Below, piece by piece: positions 47,098-63,154 of a stretch of DNA of 64,000 nt. The DNA lies in the NCBI GenBank assembly GCA_964019165.1, contig OZ025283.1, positions 11,226,563-11,290,562 on the forward strand, in the 5' to 3' direction. The notes beneath the pieces were generated by a model that did no database searches, had not been told where the DNA came from, and saw nothing but the letters and a program-made list of their open reading frames with translations. The stretch comes from Mastigias papua (lineage: Eukaryota > Cnidaria > Scyphozoa > Rhizostomeae > Mastigiidae). The position numbers were made by a program, and so were the translations under genes. Positions within the stretch are counted from its first letter, which is position 1. Each line of letters begins with the position of its first letter.

Positions 47098-48124
47098 TTT
47101 ACGCGCTTAGTTTGCAATTGGACACCACCTACAAGCAAAGAAATGTTCACTCCCTGTTATCAGCAGCATTTCAATTATTTATTAAAATGCTCGTTTAAGA
47201 CAATTAAATGATTTTCTTCCCAACCGTCAGGTGCAAAACACTGATATATGAGAACTCAAGCGATTGTCTATCTACTTGTACAACAGCAACTGCATGTGCC
47301 ATCAAGCGTAGAATCCAATAAAAGCGCCATTTCAACCTGCAATCTCCTTCACATTAACAGCCTAGAAACAATGGCTTGCAAGAACCAGGGATTTGTCAGT
47401 AGCCAGGTCCAAGCCAGGTTTACTAACTTTTACTCCAAGCTTTAAAGAGTTGAAATCTTTTGAAATACTAATACTAAAGTGTAAGAATGGCTGCTCTAAA
47501 GTAGGTTCTGCCAACGTAAAACAAAGCACTATGGTCACAAAAATAGCAAACACTAGTAATATAAATAGAGAGATAAAAACAAACAGATGACAGAAAATCT
47601 GAGAAAATAACTTGAACTTCATCTGCTTTTTGTATGAAACACTCGAAATACACAAGCGGGATTTCAACTAACTGCATATCTCGGAGGTTTCTAACGCAAA
47701 AATATATTCGGCTTCAAAGAGTGGTGCGCTAGCAAGGCAAATCTCATGTGGTTGAATGTCTTGCTTCATGCCAACTGGCAGTGCAACAGCAAGGGCATGT
47801 ATATTCAAAAGTGTGTACGAAGAGTGTGGAAAAGTGACGATTTTTAAAATCGACGTCTTTAACAAGGGCCAATGCCAAACTCTTGTGTGCATAAGCACTA
47901 CAAGCTTTATTCGAGCAATATACACGTTTATTTTATAAGAAAGATTTGGGCCTAGTGCTGAAGCTTTCTTAAATCTTTAATGATTTCAGTACTGAAATTT
48001 TCTTAAGACTATCCTAGCAAGAGTGCTCAAGTTCATGCAACAAATATAACACTCAAATACACGGCTCAACACAAGTAACATTTAGAAATTAAGAAAAAAG
48101 TGATCTTAGTCTTGTGTGAATACT
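47098..48124. other. 5' flank of the ankyrin gene
   Basis: A minus-strand frame at 47362-47619 encodes a short basic start, a strongly hydrophobic stretch (LFVFISLFILLVFAIFVTIV) and a polar tail, which could be a type II membrane protein of about 86 residues, but nothing else supports it. Confidence 0.35.
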
Positions 48125-48260
48125 GGAATTTTAACAGTATGTGACTTATCGACTATCTTAGGCCTCAAAAATCTAGAACTGAACTTTCTCAACTTTTTGA
48201 GCACTCGAGTACTAATTTTTTAAACCATTTTCCTATAACAAATGTCATTAGGCTCGTGAA
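48125..48260. repeat. Dispersed repeat, copy 2 (partner at 7170-7330)
   Basis: Same block order as copy 1: CTTATCGACTATCTTAGGCC, CTGAACTTTCT, GAGCACTCGAGTA, TTTTTTAAACCATTTTCC. Confidence 0.55.
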
Positions 48261-48679
48261 AACTTAACGTTCAGCATAGCTGTCTCAACTATGGTGACCT
48301 GTCCCCTGTAAAATATGACTGGCATTGGTTAGAATAAGTTTGCAATACTCTCAAAATCATATTGAAATAAATGAAATCTTGAAAGTAGGACAACTTCTGT
48401 ATCTATAGATCATTACTTTTATCAGCTGAGAAAGACAATATTGCCAGAAGATGCCAGATAAGAACCAATCGTTCTTCTAAGGTTGAAATCACATGAATTG
48501 AGTAGCGAAGTACACTACAATTTTGTACTGATAAATAAAGACCACAACCTCTCCTTTTGTAAGTAAACCCTGCTTCTCTGCCGAGATTCAATACCCTAAA
48601 CATTGTCCAAGATATCTAAGTAGCTTCAGATCTGTTCTTGAAGAGGTCCTTTGCGATGACAGGGGTAAGTATGCTAATA

Positions 48680-48806
48680 GGGAGAGATGGAGGGAGGGAG
48701 GGAAGAAAGGAGGGAGGAAGGGAAGAAAGGAGGGAAGGAAGGGAGGAGGGAGGGAGGGAGGGAGGGAAGGACGGAGGGAAGGAAGGACGGAGGGAAGAAA
48801 GGAGAC
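48680..48806. repeat. GGGA/GGAA polypurine microsatellite
   Basis: Irregular GGGA, GGAA and GGAC tetramer run, homopurine apart from a few C. The open frames on both strands are repeat artefacts. Confidence 0.95.
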
Positions 48807-48809
48807 AGA

Positions 48810-50495
48810 AAGCCTGACAATTTTAAGTATATGTGCTACATGTATTTCGATAAGAAACAAGTGTATAAGAGACATGAACACAGGCGGGCTGAACTTTATT
48901 AAGTAAACTTGACAAAACTGTTTTCACAAGGAACCTTTTCATTCAACTGCAAATAAATTCATCTTTGAAGATAATTCACTTTGCAGGCACACTGTAACAA
49001 TGCAGGGTATGCTTATGAAATTCACTTAAACATGGAATTCCCAATTCGTCCTCAAGAATCTTAAGAACATGTAAGAAAAATGTAAGGCTAGACCACAACA
49101 AAACATAAAGAACGGCATGGAATAGTATACACAATCTACAGTTGCAAGTCTGTCATTTCTGTCTTCTGAAAATCGGTATGGAGACAGATTGTTGCTGCTG
49201 CTTACTGCATATCGAAAGAAGAAAAAAGAAAATGAAACGAAAATTGTTTGGCTGAATATCCTTTGAGGCGAATGAAAAAATCGTGCAAATAACAAATCGA
49301 GGTCCTAATGATGCAGGGGACTTGCCATTACCCATTGTATTTTTCTTCAATTTCGTTTATTTCCAATCTTAATAATCTTACCTGTCAACTGCACTGTTAT
49401 GAGAAAAGTGCGCACTAACGATACCTGTTTCTTAACAACGACTTGCACAAGTAATATAAGGCTCAATGATAAAAAGACCTTCGCTTACACCTGAATTGTG
49501 TTATCTACATGACTACCATGGCGTTTATCATATCTTCTATTGTTGCTGTGACGCCTATGGTGTCGCTGTTGTTAAGAACAAAATCATTGCACCTGCTTCA
49601 ATAATATTTTCATAAGAGACTCATCACGATTTGTCCTTTTAAAGAACCAGCAGAAAACACAGCAAGTTTGAGGTTTTAATCAAATTTAAAATGACCTTAA
49701 TCTTCCAATTACTCCTGTGAAGTAAAGGGCATTAGAACTAGGTGGCCCTAAAAACACTTGCCCTCGATACTCAGAAATGTAGCGAAAGTGTCCAGTTTTA
49801 CTAAGAAGTGGTTTAAAGAAATAGTGACAGATAGTGACCCTGTTATTTTGTGATCCCTGGCTTTGAAATGCTTCCAATGTCTTTGGCTGTACTGCCATTA
49901 ATTTTGCACACAAAACTGTTTAATAACATGCATTTGAAGAGCATGAGTAATAATACGAGATATACAGGATGCCATGAGGATGTCAAACCATAACACCAGA
50001 AAATACAAATTGCCACATGAATTCCTCATTCTCATAATAACAGCTACAAACATCGCTAATTTTCAGTCAATAAAATGTTTGCGCATTATGATGGTGAATG
50101 GCAATATGGAACGAATTTTGATTTGAATATTGCCAATATTTAAATTCTTCATAATGCTAGAAATAGTGCTGTCGAAGAGTTCAGTCCCGCCCGCAGCAAA
50201 CTGAAAGAGGCACAATTCCTCACCCTTTGTCTTAAATATGAAAGACCAGGTAACGTTGTTTATTGCCGATGAATTATGTCTAGCTGAAAACAAGATGCGT
50301 TTTAAACATCTACTGAAAAATTGTAATGTGCCAAAAACCTGTACTGACACAAGATCCAAAGTATTTAGCGAACAATTGTGCTTTTATCAAACTAAAAATA
50401 CTGAAAAACCTTCTGTACTATCAAAAGACTTAATGTGTAAAGAAACCTTCCTTATTAGACCACACTCTTTCAGCTTCCAAAAATAATACATAAAG
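48810..50495. other. Intergenic stretch, no supported gene
   Basis: GGCGGGCTGAACTTTATTAAGTAAACTTGACAAAACTGTTTT-like sequence at 48883-48925 recurs in diverged form at 60368-60407, so a further dispersed repeat passes through here. Confidence 0.4.
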
Positions 50496-50632
<137 letters not shown>

Positions 50633-51250
50633 TCTTTATTAAAATACGTGTACGAACCGAGCCCACAAAGGGATAAATTCACTTCTAAATCATTGATTAC
50701 AACTACGCTTGCACTGGTGCGAAAGCTATATTTCCTGTGGTGCGGGTAGTAACAATGTTTGACCAGCAGTATAACCTCACTTAGCAATATTCAAGGAAAC
50801 GCCCTGTAGTTTCAATACGATTTTTTTAAAAGCCGAAGCACTCCAGTTCCTATATGATCAGCTGATACGACAGAAACCAAAAGAAGAAAGTGATAGTGCG
50901 ATTCTCAAAAATGTCAAGTCTATGAAGGAAACATACTTCAAAAACACGTGGCGATCAATCGGCTATGAGAGCTATCCAATTCATCAAGAACAATGATGTG
51001 AAGAGGGTGATAGTAAGAGCGTGAGTCTCAAAGAAGACACTATAGACCACCCACCCTACAAGGAAATCCCAGCCACGTAGATCCTATGGGTGAAAGCTAT
51101 TCAACATTATGGCATTTGCCTTCACAAATATCATGTTGAAATTAAACCTAAGATTTACCAATGGGCGCTGATAGCAGTGTGAAAACTGAAACGAAATGCC
51201 GTTAAAAATTGAAGTGAACAAGTAAAGATAATATTTGTATATGAAGTGAA

Positions 51251-51349
51251 AAGGAACTGAAACAGATGACAAATGAGGAGAAAAAGGAACTGAAACAGAT
51301 GACAAATGAGGAGAAAAAGGAACTGAAACAGATGACAAATGAGGAGAAA
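51251..51349. repeat. 33-bp tandem minisatellite, three copies
   Basis: AAGGAACTGAAACAGATGAC followed by AAATGAGGAGAAA, at 33-bp steps (51251, 51284, 51317). The period is a multiple of three, so the plus strand reads as an 11-residue repeat (KELKQMTNEEK), inside a small frame 51266-51460. A diverged non-repeated relative of the unit and its 3' flank lies at 51663-51725. Confidence 0.95.
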
Positions 51350-53420
51350 TGGGGCAGATATGGAATAAGAGAAATACCAAATGCATTGCAAAATTTACGA
51401 CAAGAACGGAAGACAAACATTACTCAAACAAATTTTAAGCAAAGCAACCAGCAGGTATGAACGAAATATGTGCTAAGAAAAAGTTTAATACCTCAGTATG
51501 CGATTGAGGCTGAAATGAGTGTAAAAGTTCGAGCATTTAGTTTTTAAGTTTAATTTCATAGATCTTGGCTAATACTCCAAGGAGAGTAAGCTATATGATA
51601 TCTCATAGTCGCCAACAAGTTAAAGTAACATGCATGTATATGGAAAATAAATAAAATTTGATATAGATTGTAAATTAGGAGAAATGGGGAAGTATGAAAT
51701 AAGAAAAATAGCAAATGCTCGTTGGAGATATAGCAAGCAGGACCAATCGGCTTCTTAATCTTCATCCTCTTGTAATGATTTGTTTAAAAGCGAATTAATG
51801 GCAGTTTCATAGTACCACTTACGGGCTCATTCAGGTTCTCCGCACAGCTTCTTCAGTCTTCTAGTTTTAATTGCGCTCAAAGGGCTCTAACTGTCTGATG
51901 AAGAAACAAAGCTTTTGAATTGTGAAAACAACAGCACTTTGGTCCATGTTTGAATCCAATTTTCGAGTCATCAGTCATTGAAACTCGCAAAGGATGATGG
52001 TCTAGACGTTGTATTTCCAGCTGTTACATAATCAATGCTGGCGGATTTGATTGTAATTTTTAATACTTAGAGTTATGAATAGTAGGGTAGTTTGGGATAC
52101 GCGGGGAAGCGGAGACACTACAAAGATGCTCGAAACGTTACTAATAACGGTAATACGTTGAAGAATAAGATGATGTAGCCTACTGCGATAATCAGCTGTT
52201 ATTGTAAGCTCAGAGACGCTTCGTATACAGATAGAACTCGGATAAAATAAAACGGGGAGCATGGAAGGTGCATGGTGGATAGGACAAAAATCGCTGAAAA
52301 AATGTGAGCCTGGAATGGGATTAAGGAGGGTGGAAAATGGAATAATGAATAGCCGGGGATTCCCGTCTATTCAAAACATGAGAGTGGATGAAATCAAATA
52401 AGACGTGAGCAAAGATAACACACAACGATAAGTACTCACAATTTGAAGGCCTAGCGGCTATAGCAAAATATAGAGAGACATAGAATCTCAGAATATCAAA
52501 TATGACTCTAAAAATGCAAATAGAAGATTTGATGGCAAACATCATTGTCATGATAAAGATGAAAAGACAACTCACTCTAGGATCACTTGAAGAGAAGTTA
52601 AACTTCTGCTTGTTTACTCGGTAGTTAATACTTGTGTGTTTATCAGAAAAAAGCCGACAAGAAACTGCTGACCCAGTTGTTCGGTGCTAAAACACCGTGC
52701 AACCACGATTTAATTGCAGCAAAAAATGTGGCTAACACTGGTCTTTCAGGACATCATATCTGTCTAATACCACTGTTTGATATTCTTAAGATGGAGTTGC
52801 ATAGTCTGCTTTCAAAATACAGGATTTCCGTGGCTTTTGGGAGTTCGATGAGCGTGAACACAACGATTTTACTAGTTTTAAAAGGCAGAAACATGCATGT
52901 AAACAGCCCTGAGAGCCTAGCTCTGTTGATCACAACTCTTGAAAACAACACTAAATCTGATTTTAACCAAATGTTTCTTTTCCTCACACAAATCTGACCC
53001 CGAGGAACAGGCTGCTACTGTTTCTTCCAAAAACACCACATCACTTCATGATCTCATTTTACAAGAAAAATTGCTAGCTCGTTCTGGTAATCTGCTAATA
53101 ATTTTTGCAATGTACGGGATCTGCCTTGAACACAATTTCTCTAAGAAAGCATTTAGCAACTTGAACCTGGACAGTCCACCCCATTTATTATAGTTCCCTA
53201 ACCTCAATCTTTAATGCAAATCGTGATGGAATTTTAACTCGCTTTCATTTGCCAATAAGAGTGGGTCATATGACAAGAAAGTAAATCAGATCAAATATAT
53301 TCAGTTGCCAAGAAGCAACATAACTGCATGATCATCTGATGGTGGTGTTTATATGGTGTCCTAACTCTGCAATATTTCCCATACTTTTCTTTCCATTATT
53401 ACTCAATTTATTCTTCATAC
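51350..53420. other. Intergenic stretch with weak coding hints
   Basis: Two overlapping plus-strand frames, 52632-52997 and 52939-53193, lie in adjacent phases and may be one decayed frame. No domain was recognised in either, and no splice sites clearly join them. Confidence 0.35.
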
Positions 53421-53449
53421 GTAGAGTCTTATGAATCATAAGACTCTAC
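53421..53449. repeat. 29-bp near-perfect palindrome
   Basis: GTAGAGTCTTATGA, one base, then its exact reverse complement TCATAAGACTCTAC. Arms of 14 bp without mismatch. Confidence 0.95.
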
Positions 53450-55124
53450 ATACAACATCCATACAGGATACTTAAAAGAGGAGTGGAACATAGGGCCTAG
53501 ATCTCACTTTTCCCCTGATAGCTCGGGGATTCCTTCAATTGTCATTCGATATTTGGCAATTTTCCCATCTCCCTTAAAAATATGGCGATTTTTCTTTTTC
53601 TTTTTAGTTAAGTCTGGTCATTTTCCCTGCTGAATCGTCTCAGCGTTCTCAACCATAGAAGAGCTATCATATGTGCATACTCAATTCCTACTTGGTATTC
53701 TACTGCAGTTCTTAGTGGGAGAGTGAACAATACTTACATGTGACCGCCTTGCTGTCATAATATTACGTTAACAGACTGTTCGAAGATATGGCTGAGCATA
53801 CAAACGAAAATATTCAAAGGATATGAGATTGCAAGAATGCAATACTTTTGTGAAAGTTAGAATGAATAACAAGTCAGACAAAAAAAGCTTTTCAGAGTTG
53901 GAATAAACACTATCAAAAGAGACTAACACCAGATATCTCCTTTTTGTACTAAGCCCATATTCCCAAAGTAAAAGGTGAGTTGAAATTTTGTATACGTAAT
54001 CTGGCGTACATCATAGCTAAAATGGTGTGGATACAAAAACTTATTTTTACCTACCCTGCTAGGATATTGTCTAATGCTGGTATTTCTTCCTCTAAATCCT
54101 TCTTTCATACAGTACACCAACTAGTATGTAATTTGTACGTTAACATACACCAATCCACTGAATTTCTAGCTTATGACATCCAAGCACTCAGGAGCTTTAT
54201 TCTCAATCTTGTGTCTCGCCCTCGTGTGATGGCAGATAGCCTAAAAAGACAAACTCATCAACAAGGTTCAAGGTGATGTCTTTTTTGGCAGATATGAACC
54301 ACTCCCGAACTACGAAAGCTGATCAAGGGTGGTTTCCAGACGCCTCTGGTAAGACGTCCTTATCTTCTTTACCTATCACCAATGTGACCAAACCACGTGA
54401 AGCATTATATCATGACCGAACAAAGAGCTAAATGCAGTCTACACAAAGCGCCCACGCTGATATTGTCTGCAGGCTCGTTGCCTCGTTGCAATGGTATGCT
54501 ACATGGGAGGTTGACTCTTCCCGCCTTCGGCATAGAATCAATTGTCTGTGGCTTGTGGTAGATTTAAACGTTATGTAAATATTTTCTACTTGAAAAGCAT
54601 TTGTTGATAGTTTACCGGTCAAACTGTTTTCTATGTAGTAGGCACTACTTTGCTAGTCAACCACACAATTATCGTGCAAAAGTAGTTAAGGACGTCCGAC
54701 TGCAACAGGTAGTTACGTATGTTCTCTGGCCCAGAAGGCATTATAGAGTAGCTTTGACTGAACGGATGCATACCCCATGCAGCACTGTTAAGTGATTTAT
54801 CATTACCAAGACAAACAGTACTTCATTTTTAAAAAATTAAGCATTTATGAAAGTGATTTAGATAAGAATAAAACAGCAGAAGAATACGAGGGCAAAAAAG
54901 TTTGGTTGACTTTCTTATCATCGCAGGATTAATTTCGTGTAAAAACGTTACAAAAAAAAAGTGAGCAAAGTTTGAGAGTTTGGACTTGAGAATAATATGA
55001 GGCAATGCTGCCACAGAATGTGTCAAACTACTAGGCTGTGAGGCAATAAGGGCGATATACAAGTTGATAGTGACTTGAATGGAGCATACAATAAATGCAG
55101 AGCATTACGAAAATATGTCAAATG
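53450..55124. other. Intergenic stretch, no supported feature
   Basis: Only short frames without recognisable domains. Confidence 0.4.
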
Positions 55125-55740
55125 TACTTGACAAGGAACCTAGATGTAGAAAGCCAAAAATCTAACGAACTTGTACTACCAAATGTCTGTGATGGCGTCA
55201 AGGGGGCTGGTTTCCCCAGGATCAGTTTTGCACTTCTTCAGAATTCGAGGAGAAAGGGTTTGGGGACGTGGGAGACTTCTAGCAAGGTATGATTCCCTGT
55301 TATGTCATGTCATTTCATGTCATGTCATTATTGTTTGTTACCCTATGTTTGGATATTTTCTAGTACGCTATACCAAACGGCGCATAATGGTGTGGTCCTG
55401 TAAGACCCCCACCCTGTAGTCACTGGCACCCCCTGCTAAAGAAAAATCCCTAAGGAACTTTTCAATTTCAAATATTTTTTCACAGCATATATCGAGAATT
55501 TAGAAGCCAATTTCATATCACTTATATGCAATCATTTGTAAGAAGTGGTTCATAGAAGAGTTTCCATTGAAACCTGAAGTGTCCATAGTACCCTGTCCTA
55601 ATACTTCTCACAACGTTTATAGCACCAAATATACACTTGAACTTAAGGAGCTATAGATGAACATTTACTGATAAAATGTGGCCACGAGAGGCAAAAGAAT
55701 AGGCAACTATTAGAATTACGCCATGTGCTAGGTTCCTAAT
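55125..55740. mobile_element. Dispersed MITE-like family, copy B, with an internal insertion
   Basis: Starts ACAAGGAACCTAGATGTAGA and ends GCCATGTGCTAGGTTCCTAATAAA. Compared with copies A and C it has about 240 bp extra (about 55195-55435), which includes a TCATGTCATT repeat and C/G-rich ends, probably a nested insertion. Confidence 0.65.
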
Positions 55741-56722
<982 letters not shown>

Positions 56723-57117
56723 TTAAGTAGACTCTGGAATCATGTCGTGTGTTGTGTCGCAATGAGCTGTTCAATTGTGCAAGTAGGAATGACAGCAATG
56801 TCATGTGTTATTGAAACGGTAATCCTGCAAAGTAGTTACAACTGTAGCGTTGCTAGGTGGAAATTATATGCGGATCAAAACAAATATAGATTGTAATAGA
56901 ATATATTTATAGCATGGAAAGCGATGATCAAAGACCATATGTAACAGGTGCTGCAAACGCATCTAAAAGGAGCTCTACCAATGATGTTTAAGTACACCCT
57001 ATTGCAGCATAACTTGAATACGGAACAAGCGGAAAAAATCTAAGGGAATAGCCCCTATCAAAGCTATCCGCATCAGTAGAGAAAATCTAAAATCCATGTT
57101 TATTTAGCTTAACACGC

Positions 57118-57446
57118 TTTTTATAAGGGTCCGGAGTATCATAAACCTAGTATTAAACACCCGCAAGTTTACGAAACACTTAAAACCACTAGGACTTTAG
57201 AAATTTCCGTGCCATCTTTGAAAGTTTCGGGAACACATTTTCTTCCATATATCTAACAAGTGTCCACTACAGTAAGTTTTATGTGCTAAGCAAAAGTGAC
57301 CACTACAAAAGACAATGTTTTACAGTTTGCTTTCATTTTCACTGCAATTTTTTTATCGAATTAAGAAACCCCAAAACTAAAATGTAATCAAAAATTAAGA
57401 AACTTTTACCACTATGCTTCGAGCCATGCTTTTTATAAAAAAAGAC
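57118..57446. mobile_element. Dispersed MITE-like family, diverged copy D
   Basis: Starts TTTATAAGGGTCCGGAGTAT and ends CGAGCCATGCTTTTTATAAAAAAAG, close to the ends of copy C. Internal blocks AATTAAGAAAC and AAAATTAAGAAACTTT match. Confidence 0.5.
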
Positions 57447-58528
<1,082 letters not shown>

Positions 58529-59193
58529 GAATACATATATGTATTTGTGTATTTGGTCTAGTGTGTATCCTCTTCTGATGAATTATTATGATGTTGGTAG
58601 CTGAAATTATGGATCACTCCTCTTGGAGCATTAAAATTTATTCAACTATTTCTTAAGCCTGTACTGCAGGCTATGTAACAAGGCGCATGCTATGTAGGAA
58701 AAAGAGTCATGTCAGATTCTTCTGCTATTATTGAACTTGCACAAATACGTAAAATAGATCTCAGAAACTCACCAATAACTTCTTTTAAGCGGCAGTGCAC
58801 GATGTCTCCAATGTAATACTCAATTGGACTTCAACAGCCTAAATTTGAATCAAGCTTCTTTTCCACATTCGGACCGTTGTTTGCTCTGGAATGTCAATAC
58901 AGTAAATATCATAAGACAGAACAATGAGAGAACACAGAAAGAGTATGTGGCATAAGTCGGCGTGAATACAATTCACAGAAAATATATCTTTTACCAAACA
59001 ACACCTTTGGTGTACAGGTTGACAGTGCAAGACAAAGCCTGATGGTTTAACATAGAAATAGTACAGAACACAAAGAAAGATGTGCCTTGATGCTCAGGTA
59101 ACCCGTGACGTTCATACGCTGCTGCTACCTTATCAAGGTTCAGGTACTTACGGCAGGGATTTTGTCAGGCTCGAAGCCAGCTTGAATTCGCAA

Positions 59194-59358
<165 letters not shown>

Positions 59359-59420
59359 AATTCATTTCTGTAGGGGAGGCACACAGTCAAATTTCACAAG
59401 CCCAGGGGGTCTTGCCCCCA

Positions 59421-62400
59421 GGCTCAAACTTGGCTAAGGGCCTGGAGCGGTAGGTTCACACCAACTAATTTCTGGTTCACTCAAATAAACCTGCTTATGA
59501 AGAACATGTGCTCTGTTTGGCTACAATCACTGTTTTTAGGCACAAATCATCGTAAGGTGGGATTTAAGTAGGAGATTTATGTAGAACTCTTTGTTTTTAA
59601 GACTTTGTAGCACTTCTCAATGTTTGCTGCCTAAAGCTCAAAGTTCATCAACCTTAAATTTTGAAATCTTGATGTTCTGGACCCTGGGGTTGGCAATTGC
59701 CCACATATCACTCCATGGTTACTCCACTGACTGGCTGCTCTGCGGGCTTTTTAATTGGTGGAAGGTTTTTTTTTCATGGGCTATCGTTACGATGATTCCA
59801 CATTCTTCTTAAGGGGTTTTTTCCAAACATGCACTCCTTTTTTTATAAGAATAAACTTGTATAAGAACACGAGCCTCAAAATTGATGGGAAGTTAAGAGC
59901 AAGTTAAGAGCAAGCTGAGGCTGAAGCACAGTCGTAGAATGTATTTTTGGACAAAGATGCATACTTACGCTTTCCAATAACATAATGGCATGACATGTCC
60001 TTTCCTTGTTAGTTTTAAGAAAACAGACACCTTTCTCACTCCTCTTTGATTTTCGTGAATTAGTTGCACATGACAAAATATTCAGTGTTGTCTCGTATAC
60101 TGTTTAATGTCTAAATTGCATACTTCCCAATAATTTAAGAACAAATTAAGAACAATTCAGCTCAAAAGTGTGGAAAAATTAAGGACAGCCAGCCTGAACC
60201 TCAATTTTACAGGTTCTTATTAAAAAAGAAAATAGATATAAGAAGTATCTCTTTGCCTGTTACTCATACGCAAAACAACCAAGTGACGTAATCATGCTGG
60301 TTAATATCAGGTTCGCAAAAACACACATAAGAAACTCGAAGCTCAATTCAGGCAAGAAACACTGGCAGGCTGAGTTTCCAATGTAAACTTGACAAATCTG
60401 TTTTTGGCATTAAAGTGTTTTATCATACTGGAAACAAATACAACAACATCCGTCTCTCAAATTTCTTTAACAAGAACTTATATTTATTGTCTCAGAGTTA
60501 TCTTGTTGCAAGCACGGCGTCGCTTCCGTGGCTGGGGGCTTCAGCCACCCAATTTTTCCCAGCCAGCGACTTTTCTATCCTTGATAAACCAATTTCACTG
60601 TAGCCTCCATTTCTACATTGTTCGTAGTCCCCTAGTTTTTACTTGGCAGCGTCGTGCCTGTGCTAAGAAACACTGAAGGTCTGAAGTCACATGTTTAAGG
60701 CTGGATTTGACAAAATAATAAGCAACATCCAGGTTGAAGGGAGAAAGTTTGTTTCTTGACTACCGCCTCGCAGTATCATATCACGTGACAATTTGCAGAC
60801 AGGACTCTAGGTCGGCTGATCATGGCTCAAAGGGTCTTATCACTTTCATATTTCCATACATTCAAATACATACATAACATAAATCCTTCCCCTGATCATA
60901 AGCTCTTTTAAAATTCCACAACCTCATCCCAGCCCCAACACACGTGACACGTGACGCGTGTATTCCTATCCAACACATATGGCAGAAGAGATAAATACGA
61001 GGCTGAAGTTAACTAAAGGTAAAGCACATTCTATGCAACATTGGTTGATTGAGTGGGCTGGACCATAGTTTGCTATTAATCTTTTAAAGATAGAACTATA
61101 ATATCATCCATTCCAGAAATCTTCCTGCAAGCATTGAAAGAGAAAAGATATTAAATCCATCGTCTAAAACTCATAGGCTGCAGGAATTTCAACCAACCAT
61201 GTTGGATCCTGCAGCATGTAAACAGTCCCGTATCTACAGTGGAGTGCAAGGAGTTCCACACCCACTAAAAGAACTTCGACGAACAGTCTTGTATACAAAT
61301 AATTGAAAAACTTACGAAATATTCCCCACGAACTCGCTGATTTTCTAGCTCTATCCTTGACTGCTTTATTTGATCTTGATTCAGATTCTAAAACAGCGAA
61401 AAGAAGGAGTTTAAAGACCAAATGCCAATACCATTTTAATGTGGTCATGGCAACAATTTGCGCATTGCAAGTGGGCATACGGTCTATGGACTTAAAACTA
61501 TGGTCAATTTTTGACAATACAGAAAGTCTGCAATTGTTTTTAACCTGTTTGACCATTACTCGTTACGACATCTACAAAACCACTTCATGGGATGCCAGAA
61601 AGAATGCTTAACACCATTAAACGTGACGTCAAAGAACAGAAGGTGTAATGCATGCAATTTTGTAGGGTCTCGCGCCCGCTCACCAAACCTATTTTGCCCG
61701 GTGACGATTTATCATAGCATAACAATGCCTTCAAGCGAGCAATTACGATTTTTTTAGGGCAGGAACCTAATCAAGAAGAAAGGGCACACTAACTACCTTT
61801 TTAAAGAGAATGTAACTTGAATTTTCAGATTATAAACAAAATAAATCCTTTGGAAAGTTTGAGGATTTAGTTACTTCCATGTGTAACACAGATGATATCC
61901 AGGTCTTCTTAGCAAAAATACTATTAATGGTTTCAAAATTTTCCAAGAAAAAAAGCACTTTTACCTTTTGAGGAAAAGGGAAGGGACCACACCTACAGGA
62001 TCCACCCGTAGTTGTGCGTCTGGTCTTGGAAACTCTCCTTGAAACAGGCGATGCTTCCTACAGTACAGCCAAAAACAAACAACAGATTGAAAGATATCAA
62101 AGACCTTCTTACGTAAAAGGCCTTAAGGCCAGAGCTATGCAGATCACCTTCAGAATTAGCCGTTCACTTATTTTTAGTATGAGCAAACAACGGCTAATCC
62201 TCGCCATGCAAAAGGGCTATCCTATATCAACCTTCAGACATATGTTCAATCTTACGGTATCAAATGCACAAAGCACTGCCTGAATTCCATTAGAGCTTGC
62301 AGGCTTAGGCACCTATTGAAGATAATGCCTATGCAGAAACGGTATTAAACTTGTAAGAAGCGCGATCGCAGTAAAGAGAGTTTACAAGCTGATTGGCAAA

Positions 62401-63154
62401 CAATTAGCAATTGCCATTCGAGTGATAGATATCTTGTAAAATGTACCCGAAATGACTTTCGGCCTCATAGTGTTATATACTAATTCACAGCCGCATTAAC
62501 TAAGTATAAAAATATAGTACAGAATATTTTTGTAATATTTAAATAATACAGAATAATTAAAAACTCCACTTTCTTGTATTCAGAAGTTTAAATTTATTCA
62601 AATAATGCACAGAAAAAGATTTGACTTAAATTGAAATTAATAGCTTTCTACAGTCTTGATAGCCCAATCTCTAAGAGAGTTATCTTTTTCATTTTACACC
62701 GGCTTTTGTTTGTTTCTCTACATTCACATGTTGCAGGTAGATGGCAAAAGAAAAAACGAGGAGATGTACCACATTGTAGGATCTCGCGTGCATGCGAAAT
62801 GCGTGTAACTTTGCATGGCAAAATGCAACAATAACTAAGCATGCTACCATAATTAAATATTGCTGAATTTCAATTCGCTATCGCATAAAACTTTGGTGGA
62901 ATTTTTTACCGCTCTGATAGCACTTGTTTCTTCGTTGCTTTTCGCGCACTGGGAGCTTTTGACTGTTAACAAACTGAAACTGTCTTCAGTGTGCTAAGGA
63001 ATGTATCCGGCTCCTCATGCGAGATTTAAACTCCTTAGTGCCAATGGACTGTTCAACAATTTCAATTCAGCGAAAACTTTGAAAGAAGACTTCCATAAAG
63101 TGTCATTCTGCGTTGCTGGGTGAGTATGGTTAGAATGCACTCTTTTCTAGAAGG
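59421..63154. other. Intergenic stretch with probable further MITE remnants
   Basis: 59838-60228 begins TTTATAAGAATAAACTTG and ends ACAGGTTCTTATTAAAAAAG, weakly like the AAGGAACCTA family. Open frames at 61164-61556 (minus), 61303-61611 (plus) and 62014-62283 (plus) carry no recognised domain. Confidence 0.4.

Noticed and set aside
47362..47667. Possible small membrane protein on the minus strand
   Set aside because: One hydrophobic segment in AT-rich DNA is expected by chance. No homology recognised, and overlapping frames exist on the other strand.
52632..53193. Possible two-exon or frameshifted gene
   Set aside because: The two frames overlap in adjacent phases, but neither shows a recognisable family and no convincing splice sites were seen.
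61164..61611. 130-codon minus-strand and 102-codon plus-strand frames
   Set aside because: They overlap each other on opposite strands, and neither carries a recognisable domain.
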